A stretch of 5,927 nucleotides of DNA from Desulfobacteraceae bacterium (lineage in GTDB: Bacteria > Desulfobacterota > DSM-4660 > Desulfatiglandales > Desulfatiglandaceae). Location: positions 1,786,650-1,792,576 of the forward strand of contig CP070700.1 of the NCBI GenBank assembly GCA_020349865.1, in the 5' to 3' direction. A program made the position numbers and the translations under genes. Positions 5,883-5,927 of this stretch are shown one piece after another (within the stretch, counting starts at the first letter, position 1; every line of letters starts with the position of its first letter). Under the pieces are notes generated by a model. The model was not told the origin of the DNA, did no database searches, and was given only the letters and a program-made list of their open reading frames with translations.

Positions 5883-5927
5883 AAGTTCGATGACGAACCT
5901 ATTCACTCAGGACTCAGTGCTGCCTGC

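Noticed and set aside
1..5927. CRISPR array, insertion sequence or phage genes
   Set aside because: No regularly spaced repeats, transposase or integrase motifs, or phage proteins were seen on either strand.

Overview
The window looks like part of a bacterial chromosome, most plausibly an anaerobic, selenium-using bacterium of the Desulfobacterota type. That placement is an inference from protein flavour and gene content; no marker gene proves it. Two regions differ in character.

Left part (1 to about 1130). This is low-density and reads mainly on the minus strand. In minus-strand order it holds a tRNA-Asn(GUU) gene with an encoded CCA and a good promoter, an intrinsic terminator, a cluster of palindromes, a small stand-alone GIY-YIG nuclease gene, and a second intrinsic terminator. 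After that come about 400 bases that contain at most the remains of a decayed gene. REP-like motifs lie on both sides of the GIY-YIG gene, and one palindrome arm ends exactly in the 3' end of the tRNA.

Right part (about 1226 to 5745). This is a compact plus-strand operon transcribed divergently from the tRNA. Its order is selB (selenocysteine-specific elongation factor), yqeC (selenium-dependent hydroxylase accessory protein), an xdhC-type molybdenum-cofactor maturation factor, and a cysteine-rich LUD-domain protein. Gaps are 30 nt, a 4-nt ATGA overlap, and 13 nt, so co-transcription is likely. YqeC is a marker of the trait in which a labile selenium atom is placed on the molybdenum centre of xanthine-dehydrogenase-like hydroxylases, and XdhC proteins sulfurate and protect that cofactor. 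SelB serves the other use of selenium, selenocysteine insertion at UGA. One operon therefore appears to join both selenium uses. The LUD protein is the unexplained member.

Right edge (5746 to 5927). On the minus strand, convergent with the operon, there is the wreck of an isochorismatase-like cysteine hydrolase. An N-terminal piece is joined out of frame to a piece that normally lies some 40 residues further on, and everything after that is missing.

No CRISPR array, insertion sequence, phage gene, rRNA, SECIS element or selenoprotein gene could be supported. The most interesting points are the selB-yqeC-xdhC-LUD linkage, the cysteine-rich LUD protein in it, and the REP-flanked GIY-YIG unit beside the tRNA.
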